The translations under genes and the position numbers were made by a program. 64,000 nucleotides of DNA from Aureobasidium sp. EXF-3400. Lineage: Eukaryota; Ascomycota; Dothideomycetes; Dothideales; Saccotheciaceae. The stretch covers positions 1-64,000 of the forward strand of contig SWBL01000128.1 of NCBI GenBank assembly GCA_024195585.1, given 5' to 3'. A model generated the notes under the pieces. It saw only the letters and a list, made by a program, of their open reading frames with translations, had not been told where the DNA came from and did no database searches. Below are positions 44,658 to 56,081 of this stretch, one piece after another (positions within the stretch are counted from its first letter, which is position 1; each line of letters opens with the position of its first letter).

Positions 44658-45316
44658 GGTGAATATGATATTTGAGTAATTGAAAGGTGCTTAGTAGACG
44701 TTGATGTGGTTGAATTGACTGAGATATACTCTCTCCAAAGAGGCCTTTATATACATATACACATGGTATTTCTGTCAAACAGAACAATGACGACCTACCA
44801 GAGCGACCAAGTCAATGACAACTCGATGATAGCATAACGAACAAAAGATCGGTTTTGTGAGAGAGAATCAATCAACGATCTGCGGCTATCAACAAGGTGG
44901 ACGCGACCGTGATCGTGATTCAATACATGTGCCATTTTGGGAAGTCGGACGCGTTTGGCATTCCATCGATCTTGTGGAGATCGACATTCATGACGATGAG
45001 CACTCTCTAGCACCTTGAGCTGGACGACCAATGATTTCATAGTCGAAAACAGATAGACATTTCTATGACTGCTTAGGCTAAAAGAACTGCTTAACAAGCT
45101 TTAATAAAGAAGATGAATTCCTTCCTTCTTGGTCATGAAAATGCAAACGCTCAATGATAACTCCAGTGACCGAACCCCCTTATGCCCGTGAATCATTTGC
45201 ATTCAGAAACAGAACGAATGCCAAACCAATTATTACTCCGGCAATGGCTGCAGAAAGCGCCAGCCCCCCATGTATCGCCTGTGGATGCAGTACCGTCAAA
45301 GAACATGGAAACAGGA
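44658..45316. other. intergenic: CON-6 promoter and Ariadne 3' UTR
   Basis: No gene recognised besides the TATA box. Short frames lack codon bias. Confidence 0.5.
44745..44753 (-). promoter_or_regulatory. TATA box of the CON-6 gene
   Basis: On the minus strand, TATATAAAG, 88 bp upstream of ATG 44657. This is the best TATA match in the window. Confidence 0.6.
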
Positions 45317-46996
45317 CTACTCTTCGGAGATCTCATCGACGTTGAACTTCCAGTTACCTGTCCATATAGTCAGCCAAGCTATTCTTGAAAGTAACATGAG
45401 TTACGACTTACCCTTCTTCAGGTTTTCTGCTGTATCACCAAGCAGAATGATGCGACGCTTATTGCAATAAGTGGTCTTATCCATCATCTCGACCTTGAGA
45501 GCAGCAAGTTGATCCGTAGGCTTTTCGAACATGCCACTCAGAGCCTCAACCGCCATCTCCAAGTCCTTCTGGTTGTCCTCGAAGATTTCGGTCAAGTTGT
45601 TGCGTTCCAAGTAATAGGCAAAGGCGTAAGTCCATTTGAGAGTTTGTCGACATTGCTGAAGGGCTTGTGACGCGTAGTCGAGGAACTGGACCTCAATCCA
45701 AGACATACCCGACGTTGACTGAAGCTGCATCATCTTCTTCTCGGTCTTGAGGTAAATGTCCTTGTCAAGCTTGGCAGACTGCTCGTGGTTGGCATAACGG
45801 TTGTAGTAGTGGAGGTAGCGTTCAAGAGATGCACGGCTCTTTGCTTGAGCGTCGCGTGCAGTGTGACCGCTCTTTTCCTCATAACGGTTGCAGTTGTACC
45901 AACTTGTGCCATGCTCCGACCACAATCCCATGCACATCCAGCAGAATTCATACTTACACTTTCGGCAGGTCATGTGGTTGCAACCGCCATTCTTCTCAAT
46001 GGTCGAGTTGCATTTGGGGCACTCTTTGGTATTTGCAGAAATCCAGTTGGCTGTTTCAGAGTCGTCTTCACACTTCTTCAACCACAGCTTGACAAGCACG
46101 CAAGGGGTAGGTTGATGGTCGTTGAGTTGACATCCGAAACAGAAGCTGTGACCACAATCGCAGTTGACGGTGGGAACGATCTTGTTAAGTTCTTTCTGTT
46201 TGACTGCACAATCGACAGCATAGACGCAGTTGGGGGCAGGACACCACCTAAGATTATCCTTGTCATCAACGTACGTCCTTGTGAGAAGCTCATGGTATCT
46301 GTCCTTGAGGTCTTCCGTGACGAGAAGTTCCAAGCTCTTTGAGTCGACGATGTTGTTGCACTCCTCGCCAGGACAACGGATACGTGCGGCTTCTCCTTCG
46401 TCCTTAATCTTCTGGGCCAGATATTGACGGTAGCAGTCGACGCAGAAGCGATGGTTGCACTTCATGGCGAACGTCTGCAATCCGGGTGTATCGTCACAGC
46501 AGATCTCGCACATGAACCCATCGATGACTTCCAAGTGGGGCGGACCAGCAATGTCTTGACCAAGACCAGCTTTCTCCAAGACCTCCTCTTGCTTGTCCAT
46601 GTATTGCTCAATCAGACGCTCCTTGTTCCAGCGCATGTAGCGCATAAGGATAGCGGTCGCTTCGTGGGGTTGACCAAGAATATTGGATACCTCCTCTATT
46701 TGACGATCTTGCTGATTCTGAATATCTTGTGGGCTGTAGACGGAGAAGTCGACCTCGTACGCCTTCTTACGTGGCTTTAGATCTTTGTCTTGTGAGTCAA
46801 ACATGATGTCGCCATCGTCGTCTAACTCGATGTCGGAGTCTGTGAAATAATGTTGTCAGTTTATGAATGCAAAGTCACGCTAGGGCAGACACATACCGGC
46901 AGCAAAGTCGGCAACACTGCTGTTCTCATCGTCCATGTCGAACTCTGCATCGCTGTTCAACGAAGCGGCACTGTTGAAGTCGTCATCGGAGTCCAT
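45317..46996 (-). CDS. Ariadne-type RBR E3 ubiquitin ligase
   Basis: 522 residues from exons 46897-46996, 45412-46839 and 45317-45357. An acidic start is followed by a UBA-like region (ILGQPHEATAILMRYMRWNK). RING1 follows (CEICCDDTPGLQTFAMKCNH), then IBR (NCDCGHSFCFGC) and RING2 (CPKCNSTIEKNGGCNHMTC, in which the Cys of GGC accepts ubiquitin). The Ariadne domain (SWIEVQFLDYASQALQQCRQ) and the last exon's GNWKFNVDEISEE end the protein. RBR ligases pass ubiquitin from an E2 through this Cys. Ariadne members act with neddylated cullins in animals. Confidence 0.94.
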
Positions 46997-47686
46997 AGCT
47001 TTGACGGAGCCCTTCAGAGTCTGAGGGGTAGCGGGCAGTTGGTCGGGCGAGGCGGCGGGCTTATCTTCAGCGGCGTCGTAAACGGGCTGCTTGGCGGAGA
47101 GCGAGTCGGCTCTTTCGGAGGCGACGGGAGAGTTGGCGGGATGGTCGATCTTAGGTTTCTGCTTCGCAGCCGTGTCCGGCGACAGCAGCTTGCGTTTACG
47201 GGTGATGGGAGGCGTGGTTGCGATATGTGGCGACGAAACAGTCGCCGGGGCCGTTTATGACGGAAGAGAGCGAGTTGTAGTGTGGAGAGGGGCAGCCAGG
47301 AGCGATTGGCGTGTGGGTGAAAATGACTGTGACGGCTGACGAAACTGCTTTGACAGGTGACTGAGGAAAATGATTGCTAAGGCTCGGCGTGTTAGGTATT
47401 GTGCTTTCCAGAAGACACTTCTTGATGACTGATTCAGATGTGCGTCAAAGGCGTTCTTCTGCTTTCTCCAACCCGGGCGCGACTGTTGCCTGCCAGAGAT
47501 TCGAGATTCTGAACCCGGCTTTAAGACATTCCACGTAATTGACGCCAAGAGGGAAGGACCTCGATGCTCTTTGTTTCGCTCTTTCCTGTTTCATCTTTCA
47601 CATGGTACTCTAGCAACCACGACTTTGTCAGATGCACTGTCATATGAGTGCTCTTGTATTTGCGATTTCATGGGTATCGTTCTGAT
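46997..47686. other. intergenic, Ariadne promoter
   Basis: G-rich on the plus strand near 47000-47300. No gene recognised. Confidence 0.5.
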
Positions 47687-49952
47687 CTACTCGTCGTCAC
47701 TCTCTTCCTCACTCCCTGTCTCCTCTTCACTGCTCTCTTCTTCACTCTCCTCCGCGGCTTTGATAGCATCCACAAACTGGCCCATAGCAAGCTTGATCTG
47801 CTTCAACTCGTCGCTAGCTTCATTCTTCTCATCCGCCCACCATTGCATGACTCCCTCAAACTCCAGTGCATCGCCCATGTATAATTCGTTGCAGACGTGA
47901 AGCATGATCTTTTCGCCATCTGGACGGTGACAGACATCTGCTTGTACGAGCAGCAAGAAGTCTACCTGATCAACCTTATCTTCATGAGCATCGCCACGGT
48001 CGAACATGGTACGCTCAATCAGCATCTGTTGAGTAGGTATCGTCTTTTTGGCCGCTTGTACTGGCGTAAGACCTTCTTCGATCAAACTAGCCATGCGCTT
48101 CATGAAAGCTGCCACGACCGCGCGACGCACCATATGCGGCGATGCGTTGGCAGACATACGCAGTGCAGTAAGCTCGAGCTGAATGTTGGCTGCTTCATCT
48201 CCCTTTTGCAATGAGTCGTAAATACTGGCTGCTGCATCGTGGTGGAAGTCGACAGCCTCGCGGCCAGCCCTACTGTCCTCTGAGTCAACTGATCCGATCG
48301 AACCGAAACTCTGTGATCTTGTGCTCTTTTCTGCTCTACCGTCGTACTCGTCACTGTAGGCTTCTGAATTGAGTGTCGAGATCGATTCGGCTGATTGGTT
48401 CTGCATGTTGTAGATGCTTGCTGAATGCAGACTGTGGTGCTCCTCGTCGTCTTCATCTTCATCGTCTGAAGTTTCGTACTCGAAGCCTTCTCCTTTTTGT
48501 CCAACAATCTCCTTATCCGTCTCTCCGCGGATGATCTCGTCTTGGTCGTAGCCCGATTCACGCTTCACCTTCGTGATCCTAGACTTGATTGTCATGCCAT
48601 CCGAGATGTACACTCCGTATGAAAGCAATGCACCAGGCATGATGTTGCACTTCCTGCCGACTGAAGCTTCATTCGCAACAATAGCGTCTTTGACCACTGT
48701 GCCATCACCAATCGAAGCGTCGTCCCAAATGTAGGCACCGCTGATCTTGACGTTCCTTCCAATGATACACCTCCTGCCAATGACACTGTTGGAAATTTCG
48801 CTGCCATCACCAATTGCTGTTGCCCGGCCAATCACAGTTCTCGGGCCAATGTGACATGATCTTGCCAATACGACTCCTTCTTCTCGGTAGACATTGCCTT
48901 TGGTAAGTCTGTAGGTTTGGTCGCGCACCAAGTTGCTGTCGGGACAGATCGGGTAAGCCCATCTGCTCAAGATATCCTTCGTGACGGCGTCGTAGGCTCT
49001 CAGGTTCTTGACTCTGGCGGCGTAGTGCTCATCAACGATGTGGGTGTGAATAGTTTTGCCGTTCAACTCGTAGTCCTTCAGGACGCTGTGAAGGAATCCC
49101 TTTCTCGGAGCCTCGTAGTCGAAGTTATCACTCCACAGCGCAAGGACATCCGGAGTACAAATGTCGATACCACAATCAATTAAATCTTCTCTAATCTCAA
49201 GTTCGTCATGCTCTTTCAGAATATCCGGATCCAAAGTGACTAGATGTGAGGGCTGGTTGGGTCGCATCTGCTCGTAGTGCAGACAACGGTTCTTGGTAGG
49301 GTCAAGGACGAAAACAGGTGAAACGCGCTGCATCTTGGTGCGGTGGGCAGTGCCGGCCTCGCGAAGGACCATTGTCATGATTGCGTTCTTGTCTTTGGCG
49401 CGACGTTGGCGGTGGGCGGCAATAGCGGCTTCGATAGGCAAGTTGCTGACCACATCGCCGTAGACGATCAGGAAGTCGCCAGCAAGAACGGCGCGCGCAT
49501 CGAGGTCGCGCATAGCGTCACCGATAGAGTTGGACGAGGAGCGGACAATCTCGACATTGTTGAAGGGAGAAACCTTGGAAGTCCATTTCGACTGCTGGAT
49601 GTATTCCTCAACCTGGTCGGTGTGGGCTCCACAATAGACAAATACTTCGTCGACTCCAGCGTTGGCGAGGAACTCGAAAGTATATTCGATCAAAGGAGTG
49701 TTGGCTAGAGGAAGCAGACACTGCAAATCTTAGACTGTGCTCATCTCGTTCTCGAGGTCGTGTACGTACGCGAGGGCGTTCCAGTGTAAATGGGCTGAAG
49801 CGAGTCTCGAATGAGTCTGCGAGAATCTGTGCTTGTTAATAGCTGCGTGACATGGATAGCGCAAGACTACATACCACAGCCTGAAGCGGCTCTTCAACCT
49901 CTTCCTCGACACGGCCTTTGTCTGTCTGAGCAGCCTTCTTCTTGGGTGCCAT
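47687..49952 (-). CDS. gcd6: translation initiation factor eIF2B epsilon subunit
   Basis: 722 residues from exons 49875-49952, 49770-49826 and 47687-49720. The start MAPKKKAAQTDKGRVEEEVE is followed by ILADSFETRFSPFTLERPR and CLLPLANTPLIEYTFEFL of the nucleotidyltransferase-like domain. Left-handed beta-helix hexapeptides follow (HIGPRTVIGRATAIGDGSEI). A Ser/Glu linker and the C-terminal W2 (HEAT) domain end in an acidic tail (EESEEESSEEETGSEEES). This subunit carries the GDP-GTP exchange activity for eIF2. Divergent from the DNA methyltransferase gene. Confidence 0.95.
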
Positions 49953-50441
49953 GTTGCTATTGTCGCGTGAAAAATAAAGTTGCGAGTGAGTCAAGAATTT
50001 GGTCGATTCGACATGACATACGGGATGTCACACACGATGCCAACGGAATGCCTACGCGATAGCAACACCGTGTATCACCACGCGCTTGTATAGGCACAAA
50101 TGAAACGCATAAAATTCCTCGGCCTTCATTACAGTTATCCCTTTGGCAACGAGATCCACTCAAGCTACACCTTCACGTCGCGTGCCCTCACTTCACTTCC
50201 CCTTCCTTTCACTATGGAAGGCAGCTTAGTGGCAAGGGACCAGGCCTTCGGTCTGCAGGAGCAAACGCAGACTCCTTCCTTCCTCCCTCTTCCCGAATGC
50301 TAATTAGTTATTCACTTCGATTGTGGTTTCTTGTCTTCTCCAGCTTCGTTGCCTCAATTGTTTTTTCTCCATTTCACTACATCAATTGTCTGTCACATTT
50401 TTTCCGTAGGTTTTACATGTTCATGCTCTCACCCTCCAACT
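49953..50441. other. divergent promoter region, eIF2B-epsilon / DIM-2-like
   Basis: 489 bp, CT-rich over the last 150 bp. No gene recognised. Confidence 0.5.
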
Positions 50442-53400
50442 ATGCCGCCCTTCGTGTATCCAACGCCTGAGCCAACAGATTCCCCAAGTTCGCGCCATGA
50501 GTCTCAGAAACGGAAGCTGGAGGACGACTTTGAAACTACTGCGCCTCGACCGTCGGAACCAAAAAGACAAAGAGTGGTTGTGAACCCAGGAAATCTTTGC
50601 TATCCGGCGTCCTACTACGCTGGGCACCAACCTTCCCATCCAATAACCTCAGAGCGTGACGCTATCAATTCTCTGGCTTTGATCTGGAACTCCAAAGACA
50701 GATCTTCACATGAACACAACATATGGCAACTGGACAATTACAGCATATATCGCAAGGGTGATGATTACCGGCATGCCTATGAACTTTGTCCTTTGCAAAA
50801 CCTGAAGACCGAGAGTGGGGTCAACGGACTCCTGTTCGATGGGACCCTGAGCATTGATGGCGAAAAACAATATGTTCAGGGCGTTTCATTCGAATGCCTA
50901 GCCATAGAAGGATACGGGGACGAAAGAGACACAGTTTCTGCCTGCATTCAAACGGCTCTGGCTCTACAGGCAAATGTCTGGTATCAGCTCGGAGTTCCTG
51001 CAAATCAATACCTCCGCTACCATCAAACGTTTCTATGGGTGTCAAGATTCACCAAGTACGTGGTGGAGTTCCTCGAGGACTCTGAGCAACCTATCACCCT
51101 AAGTCGGTTCCGACGATCCTTTTATCCATATGTGATGCAGAAATACGGGTCATCCTCTGCTACCAACAGCTGGTTGAAACAACATAAGTCTCGTGACTTT
51201 CGTCAGGCATTTTGCGCCAATCTCGGCTTCATCATCAAAGAATGCTACAGCCTCAATCGACAGCTTCTTGAAGAGCCTATCTCTGGTGAGACAGACACCA
51301 AGCAACTGAAAGCCATCCCTATGGAGAAGACTGCATACGAGACTACAGTCGTGACGCCATTCGTTTTCGAGCTCTTTCACAAAATGCCTTTCCATGGCCA
51401 GATGCAGGTCTTGCCTAAGGTCAGTCTTGTCGCTCTCCGAAAACAGAAAACGAGGAGGATTGAGCTAGGCCTTACACCATTGAGCTGTCATCCAACTCCT
51501 CTGCCAAAACTTCCATCCTGTAAAAGAGCGGTTCGAAAAGGAGATGTTGTCAGTGTTGCTGCAAACACAAGCAACCAGTGGAGAGCCTCTATTGGAAATC
51601 TGTGGTTTGCGTATGTGCAACAGGTGCGATTGTTGAAGTCTGGCGCGCAGAAACTTGATGTTCTGTGGCTCTACGAACCATCCGATACGACTTTAGGGCA
51701 CGGATACTACCCCTACAAGAACGAACTGTTTTTGAGTGATAACTGTTCCTGTGGCAAAGACTCTATTGATATCGAACTTGTCCAGTCCATCGTTCCGGTT
51801 CAGTGGTTTTCTACTGATCCTAAGGAGTCAAGAGACTCGTTCTTCGTTAGACAGAAGTTTCGAACTGAACCAACGTTGGGCGCTTATGATTTCGTGCAAC
51901 TACAACAATCAGACTTCAGTTGTGGATGTTGCAGCATTGAAACAGAGATGGACAAAGTCAAGCAAGAGTTCGCACTTGGCGATACAGTACTTGTCTATCG
52001 GCTTGTTGCTGAGAAAGAGTCTCTAGAGCCTGCCATTATCCGTAACTTCGGATTCCGCACAATCACTCTACAAGCCTTTCTCCGCTGTGGCCGTGATCTG
52101 GGCGATAAGCAGGCTGCTCCCAACCAGCTGGAACTGACCGATGAGGTTTTTGAACTTGACCCTGAGAATATTACTCGCCACTGCAGAGTTGCTGCTTTCG
52201 CCAGTTCTGAGAATGTCCAAACACCTTACGACCGCGATGGCGCAGGCGATCTCTGGTGTGTTATTAGCCCTTCGGCTCCCACATGGAATGTCGCCGAGCA
52301 CGAGATCGCAAGAGAGGGCAAACTCAAGGGCATGGGGATCTTTTGCGGCAGTGGGTCCTTTGATCGAGGACTAGAGGAAGGCGGAGGCATCGAGTTTCAA
52401 TGGGGCATCGACTGGGCTGAAAGGGCTCTTCACTCCTACAGAGCCAACATAGAAGAGCCAGAGAAGCTGAACCTCTTCCTTGGCAGCGTCAACGACTACC
52501 TTGCCAAAGCTATTCAAGGCACCAAAGATAGCCGAGTTGCCACGGTTGGCGACGTCGATCTACTCGCAGCAGGTTCGCCATGCCCAGGATTCTCGGCTCT
52601 GCAACGGGATCGAAACAGTGTGCAATCATTACGAAACTGTTCCCTCGTCGCTTCGGTCTGCTCATATGTCGACTTTTATATGCCTACATATCTGGTACTG
52701 GAAAACGTCATTGGCATGGCAAGAAACTCTAGCAATGCAAAGGACTTGAACGTCTTCTCACAGGTTCTTTGTTGTCTTGTAAGCATGGGATATGGGGTAC
52801 AGCAATTGCTCATGGATCCGGGTCATTACGGATCCTGTCAATCACGCCAACGAATCTTCATTATTGCGACGGCGCCAGGTCATAAAGCGCCAGCTCCTCC
52901 GCCTCAGACACACACCTGTAGCGAGCTAGAGACATATGCGAGAGCAATTGGATATGCATCGAATGGCCTGCCCTTCGGAAAACGCAAGTACGATGTCTGT
53001 CCGTTCGTCTCTTTGACCGCAAAGGAGGCATTTCAAGATCTTCCAGATATCGGCGATAGCCATGTTCAAACGTGTATCGCAGCACCAGATCATCGCACCT
53101 GCAGATACGAAAGTTCAAAGAAGCGAGCACTGATCCAGATGGTGCCCCGATGGCCGTACGGACAAGGCTTTATCCAAGCTGTGGCAAAGGGCAAAATGTC
53201 CAAGAACGCAGTAGCAGCTTATGCCTGGCAAAATAAAAATCGTGCTAGTGCGAACAGCAAATCATGGGCACGTATCTACCCAGATCGTCTGGTTGGGTGC
53301 CTGACCACTGATATTAAACCCCACGACTCATTCCTTGGGCGTACGTTGCATTATGGCCAGCACCGTACCATGAGTGTGATGGAAGCACGAAGAGTACAAG

Positions 53401-53864
53401 GTCTACCCGATGACGAAGTTATCTTGGGCACGCCAAGTCAACAATGGAATCAGATTGGCAATGGCGTTGATCGCAAGGTTGCTTTTGCAATTGGCATGCG
53501 AATCACTGATGCATGCCGCGAGACTTTGCCTACTGGACCGGTTGCAACGGCCCCCTCGTTGCTGGTCGTGACAGAGGCAACCCCTTCCCAGATCAGACCT
53601 ACCGTTTGTCGAGAGGCCGTTGTTCGCAAGCCACTTCATTCTGCCTCCTGCGAGTCATTCAGTGCCATTGCTGTGATTGAGAAGAACATCAAGGCTGGCG
53701 ATGTCGCTCAACAGACATGCTCCGGTGAGGTCTCTGTCAGTAACTCGGTTGAGGTGGCTTTCAAGGGCACTCTCGTCTCTCAGTCTATGGTTCAAGGAGT
53801 TTCAGAGGTGCCGCATCGACAGACGACGCGGAAGGACACAATAGAATATATCATCATCGACTAG
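50442..53864 (+). CDS. dim-2: DIM-2-like cytosine-5 DNA methyltransferase
   Basis: 1140 residues, apparently one exon, from ATG 50442. A replication-foci-like region (about 125-290) is followed by a BAH domain (about 360-480). The catalytic domain starts near residue 629. Motif I is FCGSGSF (634), motif IV is AGSPCPGFS with Cys714 as nucleophile, and motif VI is ENV (754). Motif VIII is QSRQRIFI (about 800). Motifs IX-X are MSVMEARRVQGLPDD and WNQIGNGVDRKVAFAIG. This order and the PCPGFS loop fit DIM-2 rather than RID. DIM-2 methylates repeats and RIP-mutated DNA through HP1 in Neurospora. PKVSL (325-329) matches the PXVXL motif bound by HP1. Confidence 0.92.
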   Translation: MPPFVYPTPEPTDSPSSRHESQKRKLEDDFETTAPRPSEPKRQRVVVNPGNLCYPASYYAGHQPSHPITSERDAINSLALIWNSKDRSSHEHNIWQLDNYSIYRKGDDYRHAYELCPLQNLKTESGVNGLLFDGTLSIDGEKQYVQGVSFECLAIEGYGDERDTVSACIQTALALQANVWYQLGVPANQYLRYHQTFLWVSRFTKYVVEFLEDSEQPITLSRFRRSFYPYVMQKYGSSSATNSWLKQHKSRDFRQAFCANLGFIIKECYSLNRQLLEEPISGETDTKQLKAIPMEKTAYETTVVTPFVFELFHKMPFHGQMQVLPKVSLVALRKQKTRRIELGLTPLSCHPTPLPKLPSCKRAVRKGDVVSVAANTSNQWRASIGNLWFAYVQQVRLLKSGAQKLDVLWLYEPSDTTLGHGYYPYKNELFLSDNCSCGKDSIDIELVQSIVPVQWFSTDPKESRDSFFVRQKFRTEPTLGAYDFVQLQQSDFSCGCCSIETEMDKVKQEFALGDTVLVYRLVAEKESLEPAIIRNFGFRTITLQAFLRCGRDLGDKQAAPNQLELTDEVFELDPENITRHCRVAAFASSENVQTPYDRDGAGDLWCVISPSAPTWNVAEHEIAREGKLKGMGIFCGSGSFDRGLEEGGGIEFQWGIDWAERALHSYRANIEEPEKLNLFLGSVNDYLAKAIQGTKDSRVATVGDVDLLAAGSPCPGFSALQRDRNSVQSLRNCSLVASVCSYVDFYMPTYLVLENVIGMARNSSNAKDLNVFSQVLCCLVSMGYGVQQLLMDPGHYGSCQSRQRIFIIATAPGHKAPAPPPQTHTCSELETYARAIGYASNGLPFGKRKYDVCPFVSLTAKEAFQDLPDIGDSHVQTCIAAPDHRTCRYESSKKRALIQMVPRWPYGQGFIQAVAKGKMSKNAVAAYAWQNKNRASANSKSWARIYPDRLVGCLTTDIKPHDSFLGRTLHYGQHRTMSVMEARRVQGLPDDEVILGTPSQQWNQIGNGVDRKVAFAIGMRITDACRETLPTGPVATAPSLLVVTEATPSQIRPTVCREAVVRKPLHSASCESFSAIAVIEKNIKAGDVAQQTCSGEVSVSNSVEVAFKGTLVSQSMVQGVSEVPHRQTTRKDTIEYIIID

Positions 53865-54210
53865 AGAATTTCGAGTTATACTACATGGGCGATGGCAACA
53901 ACACCGAGGAAAAGGGGAAAGCTGGGGTTTTATCATTCGACAGAGGGCTTGCAAGGAAGATATAAGAATAGGTGGTTGCTATCCATGATGCCATTACTAC
54001 AGACGACTTATGCGCGCATCATCATCAGAATTCAGACTCATTATCACATATGCATGATCAAGAAAGCCAAGCGGTGAATATGTTTGTAAATATTAATTCT
54101 CGGAAACTAGAGAGTTGTCGATCTTCAAATATCCAAAGGCTCTGCGCCGTCAACTGCACAAACCTGGAGTCTTTCCAAATGCTGTATTCCAATGGTGTAT
54201 TCCAATGCCG
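53865..54210. other. convergent intergenic region
   Basis: 3' UTRs of the methyltransferase (+) and formamidase (-) genes. No gene seen. Confidence 0.5.
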
Positions 54211-55664
54211 TTACTTGGAAGCAAACGCACAAGCTCCCATGTCGAGCTTGTTGACAGGAGCCTCGGGTCTGATATCAAAGTCAAAAATATCAATCGGAAG
54301 ACCCAGAGTAGTGCAAGCATTGGGAATCTGCGACAGAATCAGTATGAGCTTTCAGTGACTTCAGTGGATGGAATACTCACATCAACAATGCCAGCAATGT
54401 GTCCCTGCACAGGTGCACAACTGAGCAGCAGATAGATCTGATAATCACTGTATCCATACCTCCTCAGATACTCAATGCATCTGAGCGTAGTCTGTCGATA
54501 AGCCACTGTAGTATCCAAGAAATACTGCTTGCCATCCGAGTCCACAGAGAAACCTTCGAAGTAGATGTGTCTTCCAGGTCCAAAGTTTGGCTCCACGGCG
54601 CCAGGAATGTAGATTGGCGACTTCATGCCCAGGTGCTTGACTCCATCCTTCATGACTGTGAATTTTATGGTTATGACACCTGCCATCTCGATGGCGCCGC
54701 AGAAGGAGATTTCGCCATCGCCTTGGGAGAAGTGCAGGTCGCCGACTGAGAACTTTGCGCCTGGGACGTGGACGGGGAGGTAGACCTTGGAGCCGCGAGA
54801 CAGGTTCTTGATGTCGCAGTTTCCACCGTGTTCAGGACGGCCAGGGATAGTTCTTGCGCCTTCCTCGCCAACTTTCTTCTTCAGAGCTTCGTCTCCAGCG
54901 CCGGCGTGGACGTTCTTGGGGTTGGGCGGTTGAGCTACATCGCGGCCCATGTGCGAACATTCAGAGATGAGTTGATTCTCGCGACGGTTCCATTCTGCAA
55001 GGATTTCAGCGGAAGGAGCACAACCGAGGATTCCTGGGTGGATGAGGCCTGGGAAGCGGACGTGGGGGATATGGCGCGAAGAGCAGAAGATGCCTTCAAA
55101 GTCCCAGATGGCTTTTGCTCTGTTTTGTTATCAGTCTCACAAACTCCTTGGAATGCCTGGAGGAACGGAAAGCTTACGCATCAGGATACAGTTCATCCAA
55201 GAAACCACCACCATTCTCCTTTGCAAAGATACCGGTAAAGCCCCAAGGTTGTTCTTGCAAGGGCTGCACGTCTTGAATCTCTACAACCAGTACATCGCCA
55301 GGTTCGGCATGCTCGATTTCAAAGGGTCCGCTGAGGTAGTGGATCTTGGTCAGGTCGACGTTCTTGATGTCGTCTGCGTCGTCGGTGTTTTTGATCTGGC
55401 CGCCAGTCCAGTCGACGCATTCGATCTTAACTACTTCGCCATCTGCGATCTTTCCAGCAAAGGGGACTGTGTGATGCGATTAGTTATGGAATGCAATACG
55501 GACTGGGAAAGAGGTACTGTCAGGGTGCCAGCGGTTCTGGCAAGAGTGTCAGTCAAGATTATGGGAAGGAAATGGCTCCGAGGACTTACGTGAAGCTGAG
55601 GCTGGGAAGCGGCATCCTTCTCCAAGTCAACTTTGGCAGCGTATCTGATCTCTGATTTCCCCAT
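54211..55664 (-). CDS. formamidase (FmdA/AmdA family)
   Basis: 412 residues from exons 55590-55664, 55518-55536, 55178-55466, 54381-55119 and 54211-54327. Typical segments are MGKSEIRYAAKVDLEKDAAS, IPFAGKIADGEVVKIECVDW, GDVLVVEIQDVQPLQEQPWG, FEGIFCSSRHIPHVRFPGLI, and HVPGAKFSVGDLHFSQGDGE. The C-terminus is DMGACAFASK. The enzyme hydrolyses formamide to formate and ammonia in the cytosol and is usually nitrogen-regulated in fungi. Exon 2 is a 19-nt microexon (NRWHPD plus one base). All phases close and the length is standard. Confidence 0.94.
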
Positions 55665-56081
55665 GTTTGTAAATTCTGGGAGAGCGATTGGAAGCACAAA
55701 ATAAGTTGCAAGGTGGGAGCGTAGAGAGGGGCAGGCTAGGGCATGTTATATCCAAAAAGCGGATCAGTCATGACAAGTAGTCAGCCCGTGCCGGGCTCTT
55801 GGTGGATTGGCAAGAGATAAGCAGTTGACCACACAAGAACGGCAGGCACGTATGTAACAATCAATCGTCACGATATGCCAATCAAGATGTGGGGTAGCTT
55901 GCTCCATAGAGGGGTATAGCATGCACGGACGGGCGGATCAATACCGCTGGACATAACTCGGCCTTTATCTATCTGGCTGTAATGAGACAGACCTTGGTTT
56001 GCATTTTGATTGTGCTATGGTAAATGTTGCTGACATGCCTTGAGGCTACCACTTTGAGCACCATCTACAGGCTAAACTGGC
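55665..56081. other. intergenic, formamidase promoter
   Basis: Several GATA-type hexamers would be expected here for nitrogen control. I see scattered TTATCT/GATAAG (e.g. 55815-55820 and 55963-55968) but cannot assign function. Confidence 0.4.
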
